Assembly (NCBI RefSeq): GCF_026343125.1
Contig: NZ_JAPEMB010000001.1
Span: 1,488,001-1,552,000 of the forward strand
DNA length: 64,000 nt
Direction: 5' to 3'
Source of the DNA: Streptomyces sp. NBC_00094
Lineage (GTDB): Bacteria > Actinomycetota > Actinomycetes > Streptomycetales > Streptomycetaceae
Both the position numbers and the translations under genes were made by a program. The notes beneath the pieces were generated by a model. That model did no database searches, was not told where the DNA came from, and was given only the letters and a program-made list of their open reading frames with translations. Below are positions 43,518-54,106 of this stretch, piece after piece (within the stretch, counting starts at the first letter, position 1; every line of letters starts with the position of its first letter).

Positions 43518-45029
43518 TCAGCCGCCGGAAAGTACGCGCACGAGTTCCTCCGCCGTGCGGCAGCGGTCCAGGAGCGACTTCACGTGGGCCTTGGTGCCGC
43601 GCAGCGGCTCCAGGGTCGGGACGCGCTGGAGCGAGTCCCGGCCCGGCAGATCGAAGATCACCGAGTCCCAGGAGGCCGCGGCGACGTCGTCGGCGTACTG
43701 CTCGAGGCAGCGGCCCCGGAAGTAGGCCCTGGTGTCCTCGGGAGGCGCCGTCTCGGCCCGCCGCGCCTCGGTCTCGTCCAGGAGCCGCTTCATGCGCCCA
43801 CGGGCCACCAGGCGGTTGTACAGGCCCTTCTCGGGGCGCACGTCCGCGTACTGGAGGTCCACCAGGTGGAGGCGGGCCGCGTCCCAGTCCAGGTCGTCGC
43901 GGCGCCGGTAGCCCTCCATGAGCTCCAGCTTGGCGATCCAGTCGAGCTCGCCGGCCAGGCTCATCGGGTTGTTCTCGAGCCGGTTGAGGGTGTCCTCCCA
44001 GCGCGTCAGGACGTCCTTCGTCTGCTCGTCCGCGTCCGAGCCGTACCGCTCCTCCACGTACTTCCTGGCCAGCTCGAAGTACTCCATCTGCAGCTGGACG
44101 GCGGTGAGCGTCCGGCCGCTGCGGAGCGTGACCAGGTACTGGAGGGTCGGGTCGTGCGAGACCTGGTGGAGGGTGCGGACCGGCTGGTCGACGGCGAGGT
44201 CCACGGTGATGAACCCGTCCTCGATCATCGACAGGACCAGCGCGGTCGTGCCCAGCTTGAGGTAGGTCGAGATCTCCGAGAGGTTCGCGTCGCCGATGAT
44301 CACGTGCAGGCGACGGTACTTCTCGGCGTCCGCGTGCGGCTCGTCGCGCGTGTTGATGATGGGCCGCTTGAGGGTGGTCTCCAGCCCCACCTCGACCTCG
44401 AAGTAGTCGGCGCGCTGACTGATCTGGAAGCCGTTCTTCCGGCCGTCCTGACCGATGCCGACCCGGCCCGCCCCGGTCACGACCTGGCGGGAGACGAAGA
44501 AGGGGGTCAGGTGGCGCACGATGTCCGAGAAGGGGGTCTCCCGCTTCATCAGGTAGTTCTCGTGCGTGCCGTAGGAGGCGCCCTTGTTGTCGGTGTTGTT
44601 CTTGTAGAGGTGAATGGGCTGGGCCCCGGGGAGCTGGGCGGCGCGCACGGCCGCCTCCGCCATGATCCGCTCGCCGGCCTTGTCCCAGAGGACGGCGTCA
44701 CGCGGGTTGGTGACCTCGGGCGAGCTGTACTCCGGGTGGGCGTGGTCCACGTAGAGCCGTGCCCCGTTGGTGAGGATCACGTTGGCGAGGCCGATGTCCT
44801 CGTCGGTGAGCTGGCTGGAGTCGGCGACCTCGCGGGCGAGGTCGAAGCCGCGGGCGTCCCGCAGCGGATTCTCCTCCTCGAAGTCCCAGCGGGCGCGGCG
44901 CGCCCGGTGCATCGCCGCCGCGTAGGCGTTGACGATCTGGGACGAGGTGAGCATGGCATTGGCGTTCGGGTGGCCCGGGACGGAGATCCCGTACTCCGTC
45001 TCGATGCCCATTACTCGCCGTACGGTCAT
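43518..45029 (-). CDS. dop: Depupylase/deamidase Dop
   Basis: 503 residues. '[25 protein letters not shown]' has the metal Glu and, with '[28 protein letters not shown]', the Dop-specific loop absent from PafA. Also '[18 protein letters not shown]' and '[29 protein letters not shown]'. Because Pup already ends in Glu, its needed activity here is removal of Pup from substrates. ATG at 45029. Confidence 0.95.
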   Translation of the reverse strand: MTVRRVMGIETEYGISVPGHPNANAMLTSSQIVNAYAAAMHRARRARWDFEEENPLRDARGFDLAREVADSSQLTDEDIGLANVILTNGARLYVDHAHPEYSSPEVTNPRDAVLWDKAGERIMAEAAVRAAQLPGAQPIHLYKNNTDNKGASYGTHENYLMKRETPFSDIVRHLTPFFVSRQVVTGAGRVGIGQDGRKNGFQISQRADYFEVEVGLETTLKRPIINTRDEPHADAEKYRRLHVIIGDANLSEISTYLKLGTTALVLSMIEDGFITVDLAVDQPVRTLHQVSHDPTLQYLVTLRSGRTLTAVQLQMEYFELARKYVEERYGSDADEQTKDVLTRWEDTLNRLENNPMSLAGELDWIAKLELMEGYRRRDDLDWDAARLHLVDLQYADVRPEKGLYNRLVARGRMKRLLDETEARRAETAPPEDTRAYFRGRCLEQYADDVAAASWDSVIFDLPGRDSLQRVPTLEPLRGTKAHVKSLLDRCRTAEELVRVLSGG

Positions 45030-45155
45030 GCGGCCCTCCTTGCCCGGCGTCGCTCACAGTGCGCGACTCGGCGTTACCGAAGAGCCTAGAGCGGCTCAGC
45101 GCTGGTGGGGAGATCACTTGCGGTATTTCCCGTACTACCGGGAGAAACCGGGGCT

Positions 45156-45237
45156 GCCGGGGGAAACCCCGGCTGCCGGGGAAATGCTGGACGGAATGCG
45201 ACGGCTGCGGATGCCCGGTCTCCGGACATCCGCAGCC
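45156..45237 (-). terminator. Terminators between arc and dop
   Basis: Hairpin GGCTGCGGATG/CATCCGCAGCC (45203-45237, 11-bp stem) lies 10 nt past the arc stop; a second, GCCGGGG-GAAA-CCCCGGC (45156-45173), follows. So arc is transcribed separately from dop, whose promoter must lie at 45030-45155. Confidence 0.8.
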
Positions 45238-45247
45238 GGTACGCGTT

Positions 45248-47014
45248 TTACAGGTACTGACCGGTGTTGGCCACCGTGTCGATGGAGCGTCCGGTGTCCG
45301 CGCCCTGCTTTCCGGTGACGAGCGTACGGATGAACACGATCCGCTCGCCCTTCTTTCCGGAGATACGGGCCCAGTCGTCGGGGTTGGTGGTGTTGGGCAG
45401 GTCCTCGTTCTCCTTGAACTCGTCCACGCACGCCTGGAGGAGGTGGGAGACGCGGATGCCCTTCTGGTTGTGGTCGAGGAAGGCCTTGATGGCCATCTTC
45501 TTGGCCCGGTCGACGATGTTCTGGATCATCGCGCCGGAGTTGAAGTCCTTGAAGTAGAGGACTTCCTTGTCGCCGTTGGCGTACGTGACCTCGAGGAAGC
45601 GGTTCTCCTCGGATTCCGCGTACATCTGCTCGACGACCGACTGGATCATTCCGTGGGCCGCGGCGGCCTTGGAGCCGCTGTGCTCGGAGATGTCGTCCGT
45701 GTGGAGCGGCAGGGTGGCCGTGAGGTACTTCGCGAAGATGTCCTTCGCGGCCTCCGCGTCCGGACGCTCGATCTTGATCTTGACGTCGAGCCGGCCGGGT
45801 CGAAGGATCGCGGGGTCGATCATGTCCTCGCGGTTGGAGGCACCGATGACGATGACGTTCTCCAGGCCCTCCACGCCGTCGATCTCGGCGAGCAGCTGGG
45901 GGACGATGGTGTTCTCCACGTCCGAGCTGACACCGGATCCGCGGGTGCGGAAGAGGGATTCCATCTCGTCGAAGAAGACGATGACGGGGGTGCCCTCGCT
46001 CGCCTTCTCCCGCGCACGCTGGAAGACGAGGCGGATGTGCCGCTCGGTCTCGCCGACGTACTTGTTGAGGAGTTCGGGGCCCTTGATGTTGAGGAAGTAG
46101 GACTTCCCCGCGGGCTGGCCGGTCACCTCGGCGACCTTCTTGGCCAGGGAGTTGGCCACGGCCTTCGCGATCAGCGTCTTGCCACAGCCTGGCGGGCCGT
46201 AGAGCAGGATGCCCTTGGGCGGTCGGAGTTCGTGCTCCTTGAAGAGGTCGGGGTAGAGGTACGGAAGCTCGACCGCGTCGCGGATCAGCTCGATCTGGTT
46301 GCCCAGACCGCCGATCTTCTCGTAGTCGACGTCCGGGACCTCTTCGAGGACGAGCTCTTCGACCTCGCTCTTGGGGATGACCTCGTACACGTAGCCGGAC
46401 CTGGCGTCGAGCAGCAGGGCGTCGCCGGGGCGGATGGTGACGTCCAGCAGAGGCTCGGCGAGCCTCACCACCCGCTCCTCGTCGGTGTGCCCGACCACCA
46501 GGGCGCGCTCGCCGTCCTCAAGGATCTCCTTGAGGGTGACGATGTCCCCGGCACGCTCGAACTCCATGGCCTCGACCACGTTGAGCGCTTCGTTGAGCAT
46601 GACTTCCTGGCCACGCCGGAGCTCTTCGAGCTCGACGCTGGGGCTCACGTTCACCCGGAGCTTGCGGCCCCCGGTGAAGATGTCGCACGTGCCGTCCTCA
46701 TTGGCGTGCAGGAAGACACCGAAGCCGGCCGGAGGCTGTGCGAGCCGGTCGACCTCCTCCTTGAGAGCCACGATCTGGTCGCGGGCCTCACGGAGCGTAT
46801 GGGCGAGCCGCTCATTCTGAGCGGACACGCCGGCCAGGTTCGTCTGCAGCTCGACGATCCGCTCTTCGAGAATCCTCGTGTGTCGCGGAGAGTCGGCGAG
46901 CTTGCGGCGCAGGACGGCGATTTCCTGCTCGAGATAGGCAACCTGACCGGCGGGGTCCTCAGACCCTCGTCCCGGCCGGATGCCGCGGTTGATGTCGTCG
47001 TCGTGGGCTGCCAC
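45248..47014 (-). CDS. arc: Proteasomal AAA ATPase ARC/Mpa
   Basis: 588 residues. N-terminal coiled coil (about 25-90: '[40 protein letters not shown]'), which captures Pup; two OB folds (95-235); AAA core with Walker A GPPGCGKT, Walker B 'VIVFFDE' and sensor '[17 protein letters not shown]'. The C-terminus GQYL docks the proteasome. GTG at 47014 with AGGTGAGGA. Divergent from the ferredoxin gene. Confidence 0.95.
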   Translation of the reverse strand: MAAHDDDINRGIRPGRGSEDPAGQVAYLEQEIAVLRRKLADSPRHTRILEERIVELQTNLAGVSAQNERLAHTLREARDQIVALKEEVDRLAQPPAGFGVFLHANEDGTCDIFTGGRKLRVNVSPSVELEELRRGQEVMLNEALNVVEAMEFERAGDIVTLKEILEDGERALVVGHTDEERVVRLAEPLLDVTIRPGDALLLDARSGYVYEVIPKSEVEELVLEEVPDVDYEKIGGLGNQIELIRDAVELPYLYPDLFKEHELRPPKGILLYGPPGCGKTLIAKAVANSLAKKVAEVTGQPAGKSYFLNIKGPELLNKYVGETERHIRLVFQRAREKASEGTPVIVFFDEMESLFRTRGSGVSSDVENTIVPQLLAEIDGVEGLENVIVIGASNREDMIDPAILRPGRLDVKIKIERPDAEAAKDIFAKYLTATLPLHTDDISEHSGSKAAAAHGMIQSVVEQMYAESEENRFLEVTYANGDKEVLYFKDFNSGAMIQNIVDRAKKMAIKAFLDHNQKGIRVSHLLQACVDEFKENEDLPNTTNPDDWARISGKKGERIVFIRTLVTGKQGADTGRSIDTVANTGQYL

Positions 47015-47255
47015 GGTCCTCACCTCCTCCAAGGGGAGCTGGACGCTTCCTGACCCTACCTGCGTGGGTGGTGATTGAAACCCCTAGATCAAAAAGACTC
47101 CGGGCTGTGTCCGATCTTCACCCTTGCGCTTCCCCTCTCGCCAGCTGAATACCCACCCTTCACCGTCTGAAAGCGGGCGGTTGTATCGTCGTCATTGGTC
47201 AACACCCGTCAGAGGTGGCCCGACTTACCCGCGAGAAGCAGAAACGGCAGGAGAA

Positions 47256-47567
47256 ATGACCGTGCAGAACGAGGCCCCGGCCAAGGGCGCCGGAGAGGCG
47301 CTGGAGGTCTGGATCGATCAGGACCTGTGCACCGGGGACGGGATCTGCGCGCAGTACGCTCCCGAGGTCTTCGAGCTGGACATCGACGGGCTCGCGTATG
47401 TGAAGAGCGCCGACGACGAGCTGCTCCAGGACAACGGGGCGACGACCCCTGTGCCCCTGCCGCTGCTTCAGGACGTGGTGGACTCCGCGAAGGAGTGCCC
47501 GGGCGACTGCATCCACGTGCGCCGGGTCGCGGACAAGGTCGAGGTCTACGGCCCCGACGCGGAGTGA
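47256..47567 (+). CDS. Ferredoxin, [3Fe-4S]/[4Fe-4S] type
   Basis: 103 residues. Cys ligands in 'DLCTGDGICAQYAPEVFELD' and 'AKECPGDCIHV'. Similar small ferredoxins transfer electrons to P450s. ATG at 47256 with GGCAGGAGAA. The 241-bp divergent region from arc must hold both promoters. Ends 4 bp from the convergent hypothetical gene. Confidence 0.9.
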   Translation: MTVQNEAPAKGAGEALEVWIDQDLCTGDGICAQYAPEVFELDIDGLAYVKSADDELLQDNGATTPVPLPLLQDVVDSAKECPGDCIHVRRVADKVEVYGPDAE

Positions 47568-47571
47568 CGGG

Positions 47572-48207
47572 TCAGGCGCTCCGCGCCTCGTCACGGGTGG
47601 CGCGGACGAAGGCGCCACCCTCCCAGGCCCAGCTGACCTGCTCCTTCTGGTCGGGGCAGCAGCGGGGTACGTCGAGGGACGAGTAACCGAGCAGCGTGGC
47701 GTGCACCGCTCCGTCGCGTACGGCGAGCTCGGCGACGTTCTTGTGCTGGTCGGGCGCGACGAGCGTGGCGACGACGCGCGCGGGGGCGTCCGCGCCCTTG
47801 CCCCGGGTGAGGACGTAGACGCCGCTCGGCGGCGTGCCGGAGCCGGCTTCGCAGTGCACGACCGCAACGGTCTCCGGGTTCCCGTCGCCGTCGAGGTCCC
47901 CGGAGGCGCGCTTCGCGATCTTGTGGGGGCCTCCCCCGCACTCCAGGGGGAAGTCGGCCGTGGCGGCCTCGGGAGCGGGCGCCGGGCGCGGGGCGACAGG
48001 GGTCGCGGTGGCGCCGGCGGGGCCGGGCTGGAGCAGTCCGGCGAGGGCGACGACGGCGGCGATCGCCGTGGCGGTGGCCAGCCAGTGGGTCGGCCGGGCG
48101 TGCGTGTGCGCGAGGTCGGGCAGGTCCGCGGGGTCCTGGGGAGCGGAGGGCTGCACGCGAGACGTCTCCTGTGGGGGTGGCGCGATGGGTTCTGGGCATC
48201 GTGCCAT
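47572..48207 (-). CDS. Membrane-anchored secreted protein, unknown function
   Basis: 211 residues. A helix at about 43-62 (WLATATAIAAVVALAGLLQP) follows a 40-residue cytoplasmic start; the outer domain has 'KRASGDLDGDGNPETVAVVHC' (a DxDxDG, EF-hand/FG-GAP-like calcium loop) and a 'PRCCPDQKEQVSWAWEGG' Cys pair, similar to families of secreted Streptomyces proteins. Function unknown. Confidence 0.78.
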   Translation of the reverse strand: MARCPEPIAPPPQETSRVQPSAPQDPADLPDLAHTHARPTHWLATATAIAAVVALAGLLQPGPAGATATPVAPRPAPAPEAATADFPLECGGGPHKIAKRASGDLDGDGNPETVAVVHCEAGSGTPPSGVYVLTRGKGADAPARVVATLVAPDQHKNVAELAVRDGAVHATLLGYSSLDVPRCCPDQKEQVSWAWEGGAFVRATRDEARSA

Positions 48208-48301
48208 ACGTCACAGGGCGACGGAACAGCCGGGGCCCGGCTGTGCGCGGCGAGTCCTCGCCGCGCACCCCGAGGGAATCGCTCCCCGCCCGACCGCGCG
48301 C

Positions 48302-48391
48302 CTCGGCGCTCCGCCACACGCCCCGTCCGTCGCACGCCCACCGTGTCTCGGCACTCCGCCACGCGCCTCGCCCGTCGCCCGCTCACCGCGC
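48302..48391. repeat. 45-bp imperfect tandem duplication in the hypothetical-trmI gap
   Basis: Two copies start at 48302 and 48347 (CTCGGCGCTCCGCCACACGC and CTCGGCACTCCGCCACGCGC). No gene seen in 48208-48416. Confidence 0.65.
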
Positions 48392-48416
48392 CTCCGGCGT
48401 GCCCCGAACATGAGGA

Positions 48417-48462
48417 CGCCGCCGCCGAGTTCCCTCCCGTGGGCGGGAACTCGGCGGCGGCG
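48417..48462 (-). terminator. Terminator of trmI
   Basis: Perfect 18-bp stem CGCCGCCGCCGAGTTCCC and its complement with a 10-nt loop, 20 nt past the trmI stop. Confidence 0.9.
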
Positions 48463-48481
48463 CGCTGTGGATGTCGGGACG

Positions 48482-49369
48482 TCAGCCCTTGTTGGGGCCT
48501 TCGTAGTCCTCGCCGTACGCGCCCTTCGCGGGGCGGCGACGGCGCATCGGGGGCTCCACGCCGTCCGCGAGGCGGCGGGCGGTGACGAGGAAGCCGGTGT
48601 GGCCGATCATGCGGTGATCGGGCCGGACGGCGAGACCCTCGACGTGCCAGTTGCGGATCATGGACTCCCACGGCTGCGGCTCGGCGTAGCAGCCGAACTC
48701 GCGGATGGACTCCACGGTGCGCGCGAGCTGGGTGGTGGTCGCCACGTAGCAGCAGAGGATGCCGCCGGGGACGAGGGCCTTGGAGACGGCCTCCAGGCAC
48801 TCCCAGGGAGCGAGCATGTCCAGGATGACGCGGTCGACGTCGGTGTCGGACAGGTTGTCCTGGAGGTCGCCCACGGTCAGCTGCCAGGCCGGGTGGGGGC
48901 CGCCGAAGTAACGCTCGACGTTGCCCTTCGCGATCTCGGCGAAGTCCTCGCGGCGCTCGTAGGAGTGCAGCATTCCGCTGTCGCCGATGGCGCGGAGCAG
49001 GAAGCTGCTGAGCGAGCCGGAACCCACACCCGCCTCGACGACGCGCGCGCCGGGGAAGATGTCGGCGAAGGCGAGGATCTGTCCCGCGTCCTTCGGGTAG
49101 ACCACGGCTGCGCCGCGGGGCATGGACAGGACGTAGTCGGGGAGCAGGGGGCGCAGCGCGAGGTAGGCGACGTTTCCGGTGGTGCGGACAACGCTGCCCT
49201 CGGGGGCGCCGATCAGTTCGTCGTGCGGGAAAGAACCCTTGTGGGTGTGGAAGTTCTTTCCCTCTTCGAGCGTGAACGTGTAGTGACGGCCCTTGGGGTC
49301 GGTCAGCTGAACCTGGTCCCCGACCTTGAAGGGCCCGCGTCGGCGGGCGGCACCGGTCGGTTCGGACAT
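48482..49369 (-). CDS. trmI: tRNA (adenine-58-N1)-methyltransferase TrmI
   Basis: 295 residues. N-terminal 'GPFKVGDQVQLTDPKGRHYTFTLEEGKNFHTHKGSFPHDELIG', the SAM site 'RVVEAGVGSGSLSSFLLRAIG', and 'VDRVILDMLAPWECLEAV' (D-M-L-P-like catalytic loop) identify the TrmI/GCD14 family. A C-terminal extension is 'RRRRPAKGAYGEDYEGPNKG'. Also seen near the proteasome locus in mycobacteria (Rv2118c). Confidence 0.93.
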   Translation of the reverse strand: MSEPTGAARRRGPFKVGDQVQLTDPKGRHYTFTLEEGKNFHTHKGSFPHDELIGAPEGSVVRTTGNVAYLALRPLLPDYVLSMPRGAAVVYPKDAGQILAFADIFPGARVVEAGVGSGSLSSFLLRAIGDSGMLHSYERREDFAEIAKGNVERYFGGPHPAWQLTVGDLQDNLSDTDVDRVILDMLAPWECLEAVSKALVPGGILCCYVATTTQLARTVESIREFGCYAEPQPWESMIRNWHVEGLAVRPDHRMIGHTGFLVTARRLADGVEPPMRRRRPAKGAYGEDYEGPNKG

Positions 49370-49387
49370 GTGAACAGAGTACCGGGG

Positions 49388-50578
49388 TTACGAGGACGGT
49401 CGTGCCATGGCCTTGACGAAGGCGCGCTCGACGTCGGTCGTCGCGAGGACACCGTAGATCTCGCCGGTCTCCTCGACGACCAGGTACTCCGTGGCGGGGC
49501 TGGCGCGGAGGTGGTCGAGGAGGGGCTGTCCCGCGAGTTCGGCGGGGACGCGCATCCCGTCGGCGAGGTCCTGGGTGAGGGCGCTGACGGCGACCCAGGG
49601 GCGGCGGTGCTGGGGGACGGCGGCGATGGCGGTCTCGCGGACGATGCCGGTGGGGTCGCCGCCGGGGTCGACGACGACGAGCGCGCGGGCGCCGGCCTCG
49701 TTGGCGCGGCGGAGGGCCTCGGAGAGCGGGGTGGCGGGTTCGACGGGGATGGCGCGCCGGGTGAGGGCGCGGGCGCGGAGCTCGGGGAGGTGCTCGCGGA
49801 GGCGGGCCATGCGGAGGCTGTTGCCGGCGCCGGTCCAGATGATCGCGGCCAGGATGGCGGCGAGGAGTGCGTCGGTGACGGTGTCGAGGCCGCTGATCTC
49901 GTCGGTGGCGTTGCCGAGGAGGCCGGTGCGGGTGAGCAGGGGCAGCCCGACGAGCACGAGGACGGCGAGGGCGCGGCCGACCCAGGCGGCGGCGACGGTG
50001 CCGCTCATGGGCTTGCCGGTGATCTTCCAGATGACGGCGCGGAGCATCCGGCCGCCGTCGAGGGGAAGGCCCGGGAGCAGGTTGAAGGCGGCGACGATCA
50101 GGTTGGAGATCATCAGGCCGGCGAGGAGGACGCCGGGGACGGTGCCGGGCTCGACGGCGTACAGGGAGAGGTAGAACACACCGGCGAGGACGAGGGAGAG
50201 GAGCGGGCCGACGAAGGCGAGGACGAATTCGCGGCCGGGGGTCTCGGTCTCCTTCTCGATCTCGGAGACGCCGCCGAAGAACTGGAGCTGGATGCGGCGC
50301 ACGGGGAGCTTGAAGCGGAGCGCGGCGATCGTGTGGGCCAGTTCGTGGACGAGCACGGAGGCGTAGAAGGCGACGGCGAAGAAGAGGGAGACGAGGTACC
50401 GGGCGGCGCCGAGCTCGGGCAGGACCCGTTCGATCTGGTCGCCGAAGACCCAGGTGATGAGGGCGGCGACCAGGAACCAGCTGGGCGCGACGTAGACGGG
50501 CACGCCGAAGGGGCGGCCCATCAGGATCCCGCCGCCGGGCTCCTCGGTCCGCTGCGGCTTGGGCTCGTCCTGGTTCAC
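49388..50578 (-). CDS. Site-2 protease (M50 metalloprotease) with CBS domains
   Basis: 396 residues. 'SVLVHELAHTIAALRF' (HExxH zinc site) and 'NLLPGLPLDGGRMLRAV' (third ligand) sit in about 6 helices; two CBS domains span about 265-390. It cuts membrane-embedded signalling substrates; the CBS pair may sense nucleotides. GTG at 50578 with AAAGGAA. Downstream of nothing, 18 bp before trmI, so the two are co-transcribed. Confidence 0.9.
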   Translation of the reverse strand: MNQDEPKPQRTEEPGGGILMGRPFGVPVYVAPSWFLVAALITWVFGDQIERVLPELGAARYLVSLFFAVAFYASVLVHELAHTIAALRFKLPVRRIQLQFFGGVSEIEKETETPGREFVLAFVGPLLSLVLAGVFYLSLYAVEPGTVPGVLLAGLMISNLIVAAFNLLPGLPLDGGRMLRAVIWKITGKPMSGTVAAAWVGRALAVLVLVGLPLLTRTGLLGNATDEISGLDTVTDALLAAILAAIIWTGAGNSLRMARLREHLPELRARALTRRAIPVEPATPLSEALRRANEAGARALVVVDPGGDPTGIVRETAIAAVPQHRRPWVAVSALTQDLADGMRVPAELAGQPLLDHLRASPATEYLVVEETGEIYGVLATTDVERAFVKAMARPSS

Positions 50579-50701
50579 GGGTTCCTTTCGTCGCGAGGCG
50601 TGACCCACGCCGGTGCGTCACGGTTCGATCATGCAGTGCGACGGGGTCTCAGGTCGATGGTATTCCGCTCGCTGTCGGTGGCGGGTCGTAGGGTCTCTGT
50701 C

Positions 50702-51604
<903 letters not shown>

Positions 51605-51685
51605 CCTCGGCCCGTCTCCCGGGTTCGTCCGTCACTCGACCTCAGCTCATCCCTTGAGCTCAGCCCGCCCCGTGAAGGAGCCCTT

Positions 51686-52360
51686 GTGACGATCCGCGTC
51701 CTCCTGGTCGACGATCAGCCGCTGCTGCGCACCGGCTTCCGGATGATTCTGGAGGCCGAGCAGGACATCGCGGTGGTGGGCGAGGCCGGTGACGGTCTCC
51801 AGGCTCAGGAGCAGGTGCGCGCGCTCCAGCCCGACGTGGTGCTGATGGACATCCGTATGCCGCGGATGGACGGCGTGGAGGCGACGCGGCAGATCACCGG
51901 TCCTGGCCGGGACGGCCCGGCGAAGGTACTGGTGCTGACCACGTTCGATCTGGACGAGTACGTGGTGGAGGCGCTGCGGGCGGGGGCGAGCGGCTTCCTG
52001 CTGAAGGACGCCCCGGCCAACGAACTGGTGCAGGCGATCCGTGTGGTGGCGGCGGGCGAGGCGATGCTGGCGCCGTCGATCACGCGCCGGCTGCTCGACA
52101 AGTACTCGGCGCATCTGCCGACGGGCGAGGAGCAGGTGCCGGGCGCGCTCGCCACCCTGACCGACCGCGAGGTCGAGGTGCTGAAGCTGGTGGCGCGGGG
52201 CCTGTCGAACGCGGAGATCGCGGCGGACCTGTTCGTCAGCGAGACGACGGTGAAGACGCACGTGGGCCATGTGCTGACGAAGCTGGGGCTGCGGGACCGG
52301 GTGCAGGCCGCGGTGTACGCGTACGAGAGCGGTCTGGTCCGGCCCGGCGGTCAGCAGTAG
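51686..52360 (+). CDS. NarL/FixJ-type response regulator (orphan)
   Basis: 224 residues. REC domain 'LVDDQPLLRTGF', phospho-Asp in 'DVVLMDIRMPRMDG' (near 54), Lys in 'LKDAPANE', then LuxR HTH 'LTDREVEVLKLVARGLSNAEIAADLFVSETTVKTHVGHVLTKLGLRDRVQAAV'. No histidine kinase is beside it. GTG at 51686 with GAAGGAG. Confidence 0.92.
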   Translation: MTIRVLLVDDQPLLRTGFRMILEAEQDIAVVGEAGDGLQAQEQVRALQPDVVLMDIRMPRMDGVEATRQITGPGRDGPAKVLVLTTFDLDEYVVEALRAGASGFLLKDAPANELVQAIRVVAAGEAMLAPSITRRLLDKYSAHLPTGEEQVPGALATLTDREVEVLKLVARGLSNAEIAADLFVSETTVKTHVGHVLTKLGLRDRVQAAVYAYESGLVRPGGQQ

Positions 52361-52377
52361 CGCCGTCCCGGAGCGGG

Positions 52378-52430
52378 AGTACGGCGGAGGGCCCGGTGCG
52401 CGTGTCGCGCGCCGGGCCCTCTTCCGTACT
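52378..52430. terminator. Bidirectional terminator between response regulator and binding-protein gene
   Basis: Outer arms AGTACGG/CCGTACT and inner AGGGCCCGG...CCGGGCCCT; long GC stem in a convergent gap. Confidence 0.85.
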
Positions 52431-52448
52431 CGTCGTCCCAGGGCTGTG

Positions 52449-54029
52449 TCAGCCCTTCTTCAGCTCCCAGAAGCGGAAGACGGTGGAGGCGTCGAGGGTC
52501 CATTCGAGGCCGGTGACGTCGTCGCGGGCGACGGCGTACTGCTTGCCCTGCCAGAGCGGGAGGACCGGGAGTTCGTCGGCGACGATGTCCTGGAGCTTCC
52601 CGTACTCGTCGGCGGTGGCGGCGCGGTCGGCGGTGGCGGCGGTCTTCGGGAGGACGCTGCCGGTGATGGTGGCGTTCTCGTAGTGGTTGCCGAGGACGTT
52701 GCCCTCGCCGAAGAAGGGTGCGGTGAAGTTGTCGGCGTCGGGGTAGTCGGGGACCCAGCCCTTGACGTAGACGCCGTACGTGCCGGCGGCGATGTCCTTC
52801 TCGTACTGGTCGTAGGCGACGGACTTCACGTCGGCGTCGAACAGGCCGCTGTCGTTGAGCTGGCCGGCGATGGCCTTGAGCTCCTGGTCGGTGGCAGGGC
52901 CGTAGCGGCTGGGCGTGGACCAGAGGGTGAGCTTCACCTTGCCGGTGATGTCGGCCTCGCGCAGCGCCTTCTTCGCCTTCGCCTTGTCGGGGGCGCCGTA
53001 GGTGTCGAAGAAGGCGGTGTTGTGGCCGGCGATGCCCGCCGGGACGATCGAGTAGAGCGGCGTTGCCGTCGACTTGTAGACGTCCTCGACGAGGGCCTCG
53101 CGGTTGACGAGGTGGGCGATGGCCCGGCGGACGCCGAGCTTGCCGACGACGGGGTCCTTCATGTTGAAGACGAGGTGCTGGACCTCGGCGCTGCTGCCCT
53201 GGACGACCTCGATGCCCCGGTCGTCGGTGGTGTCGGAGGCTTCGAGGGCGGCGACGTCGCCGGCCGAGAGGCCTCGGTAGGCGACGTCGATGTCTCCGTC
53301 GGCGAGGGCCTTCGAGAGGGCCGCGCGGTCGCCGCGGTAGAGCTTGAGGGTGACTCCGCCGTTCTTGGGCTTGGCGGTGCCCCGGTAGCCGGAGTTGGCG
53401 GAGAAGGTGGCCTCGGTCTCGCTGAAGGAGTCCAGCTTGTACGGGCCGGAGCCGGTGGCCTTGCCGTCGGTGCGCAGGGCGTCGGCGGGGTACTCGCGGT
53501 GGTCGACGATGGAGCCGGCGCCCGACGCGATCTTGCTGGGGAAGGTGGCGTCCGGGACCTTGAGCCGGAAGACGACGGTCCGCTCGTCGGGGGTCTCGAT
53601 GGAGTCGATGGTGGCGAGCAGCGGCGCCGGACCGGAGGGGTCGGCGATCTTGAGGGCCCGCTCGAAGGAGAACTTGACGTCCTCCGAGGTGAGCTTGTTG
53701 CCGTTGGAGAAGGTGAGGCCTTCCCGGAGGGTGCAGGTGTAGACCTTGCTGCCCGCGGCGAAGGCGCACTGGTCGGCGGCCTCGGGCTCGGGCGCGGAGC
53801 CGCCCTTGGGGAAGGCCAGCAGGGACTGGAAGACGTTGTTGAACAGCAGCCAGGAGCCGGGGTCGTAGCCGGCCGCCGGGTCGGTGGCGAGGATCTCGTC
53901 CGACATGCCGACGCGGACGCCGTCGCCGGAGGCGGAGCCTCCGCCCTGCTCGGTGCCGCAACCGCTGAGGAGGGCGGCGGACAGCCCCGCGGCGAGCGGG
54001 GCCGTCAGCCACTTGGTGTGTGCCTTCAC
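52449..54029 (-). CDS. Oligopeptide/nickel-type ABC substrate-binding lipoprotein (copy 1)
   Basis: 526 residues. Lipobox 'LLSGC' near residue 24 then an SBP family 5 (OppA/DppA) fold: 'LTSEDVKFSFERALKI', 'GVRRAIAHLVNREAL', 'VKGWVPDYPDADNFTAPFF' and 'PVLPLWQGKQYAVAR'. Partner permease and ATPase genes are absent. Paralogue of the next gene upstream (same order of motifs, both end 'LLWEL/FRFWEL'). GTG at 54029 with AGAGG. Confidence 0.88.
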   Translation of the reverse strand: MKAHTKWLTAPLAAGLSAALLSGCGTEQGGGSASGDGVRVGMSDEILATDPAAGYDPGSWLLFNNVFQSLLAFPKGGSAPEPEAADQCAFAAGSKVYTCTLREGLTFSNGNKLTSEDVKFSFERALKIADPSGPAPLLATIDSIETPDERTVVFRLKVPDATFPSKIASGAGSIVDHREYPADALRTDGKATGSGPYKLDSFSETEATFSANSGYRGTAKPKNGGVTLKLYRGDRAALSKALADGDIDVAYRGLSAGDVAALEASDTTDDRGIEVVQGSSAEVQHLVFNMKDPVVGKLGVRRAIAHLVNREALVEDVYKSTATPLYSIVPAGIAGHNTAFFDTYGAPDKAKAKKALREADITGKVKLTLWSTPSRYGPATDQELKAIAGQLNDSGLFDADVKSVAYDQYEKDIAAGTYGVYVKGWVPDYPDADNFTAPFFGEGNVLGNHYENATITGSVLPKTAATADRAATADEYGKLQDIVADELPVLPLWQGKQYAVARDDVTGLEWTLDASTVFRFWELKKG

Positions 54030-54057
54030 AGAACTTGCCTCTTGATCTCTTGCCAGG

Positions 54058-54083
54058 CCGGCCGCGCGCTGGTGCGCGGCCGG
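54058..54083 (-). terminator. Hairpin between the two binding-protein genes
   Basis: CCGGCCGCGC/GCGCGGCCGG with a 6-nt loop. Either attenuates readthrough into copy 1 or ends copy 2. Confidence 0.6.
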
Positions 54084-54106
54084 TGTAACCGATCCAGTCG
54101 AGGGGG

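Noticed and set aside
47834..50701. Very long open frame leading into the RecB-like nuclease
   Set aside because: The upstream part is antisense to trmI and the site-2 protease; the nuclease starts at its own ATG at 50702.
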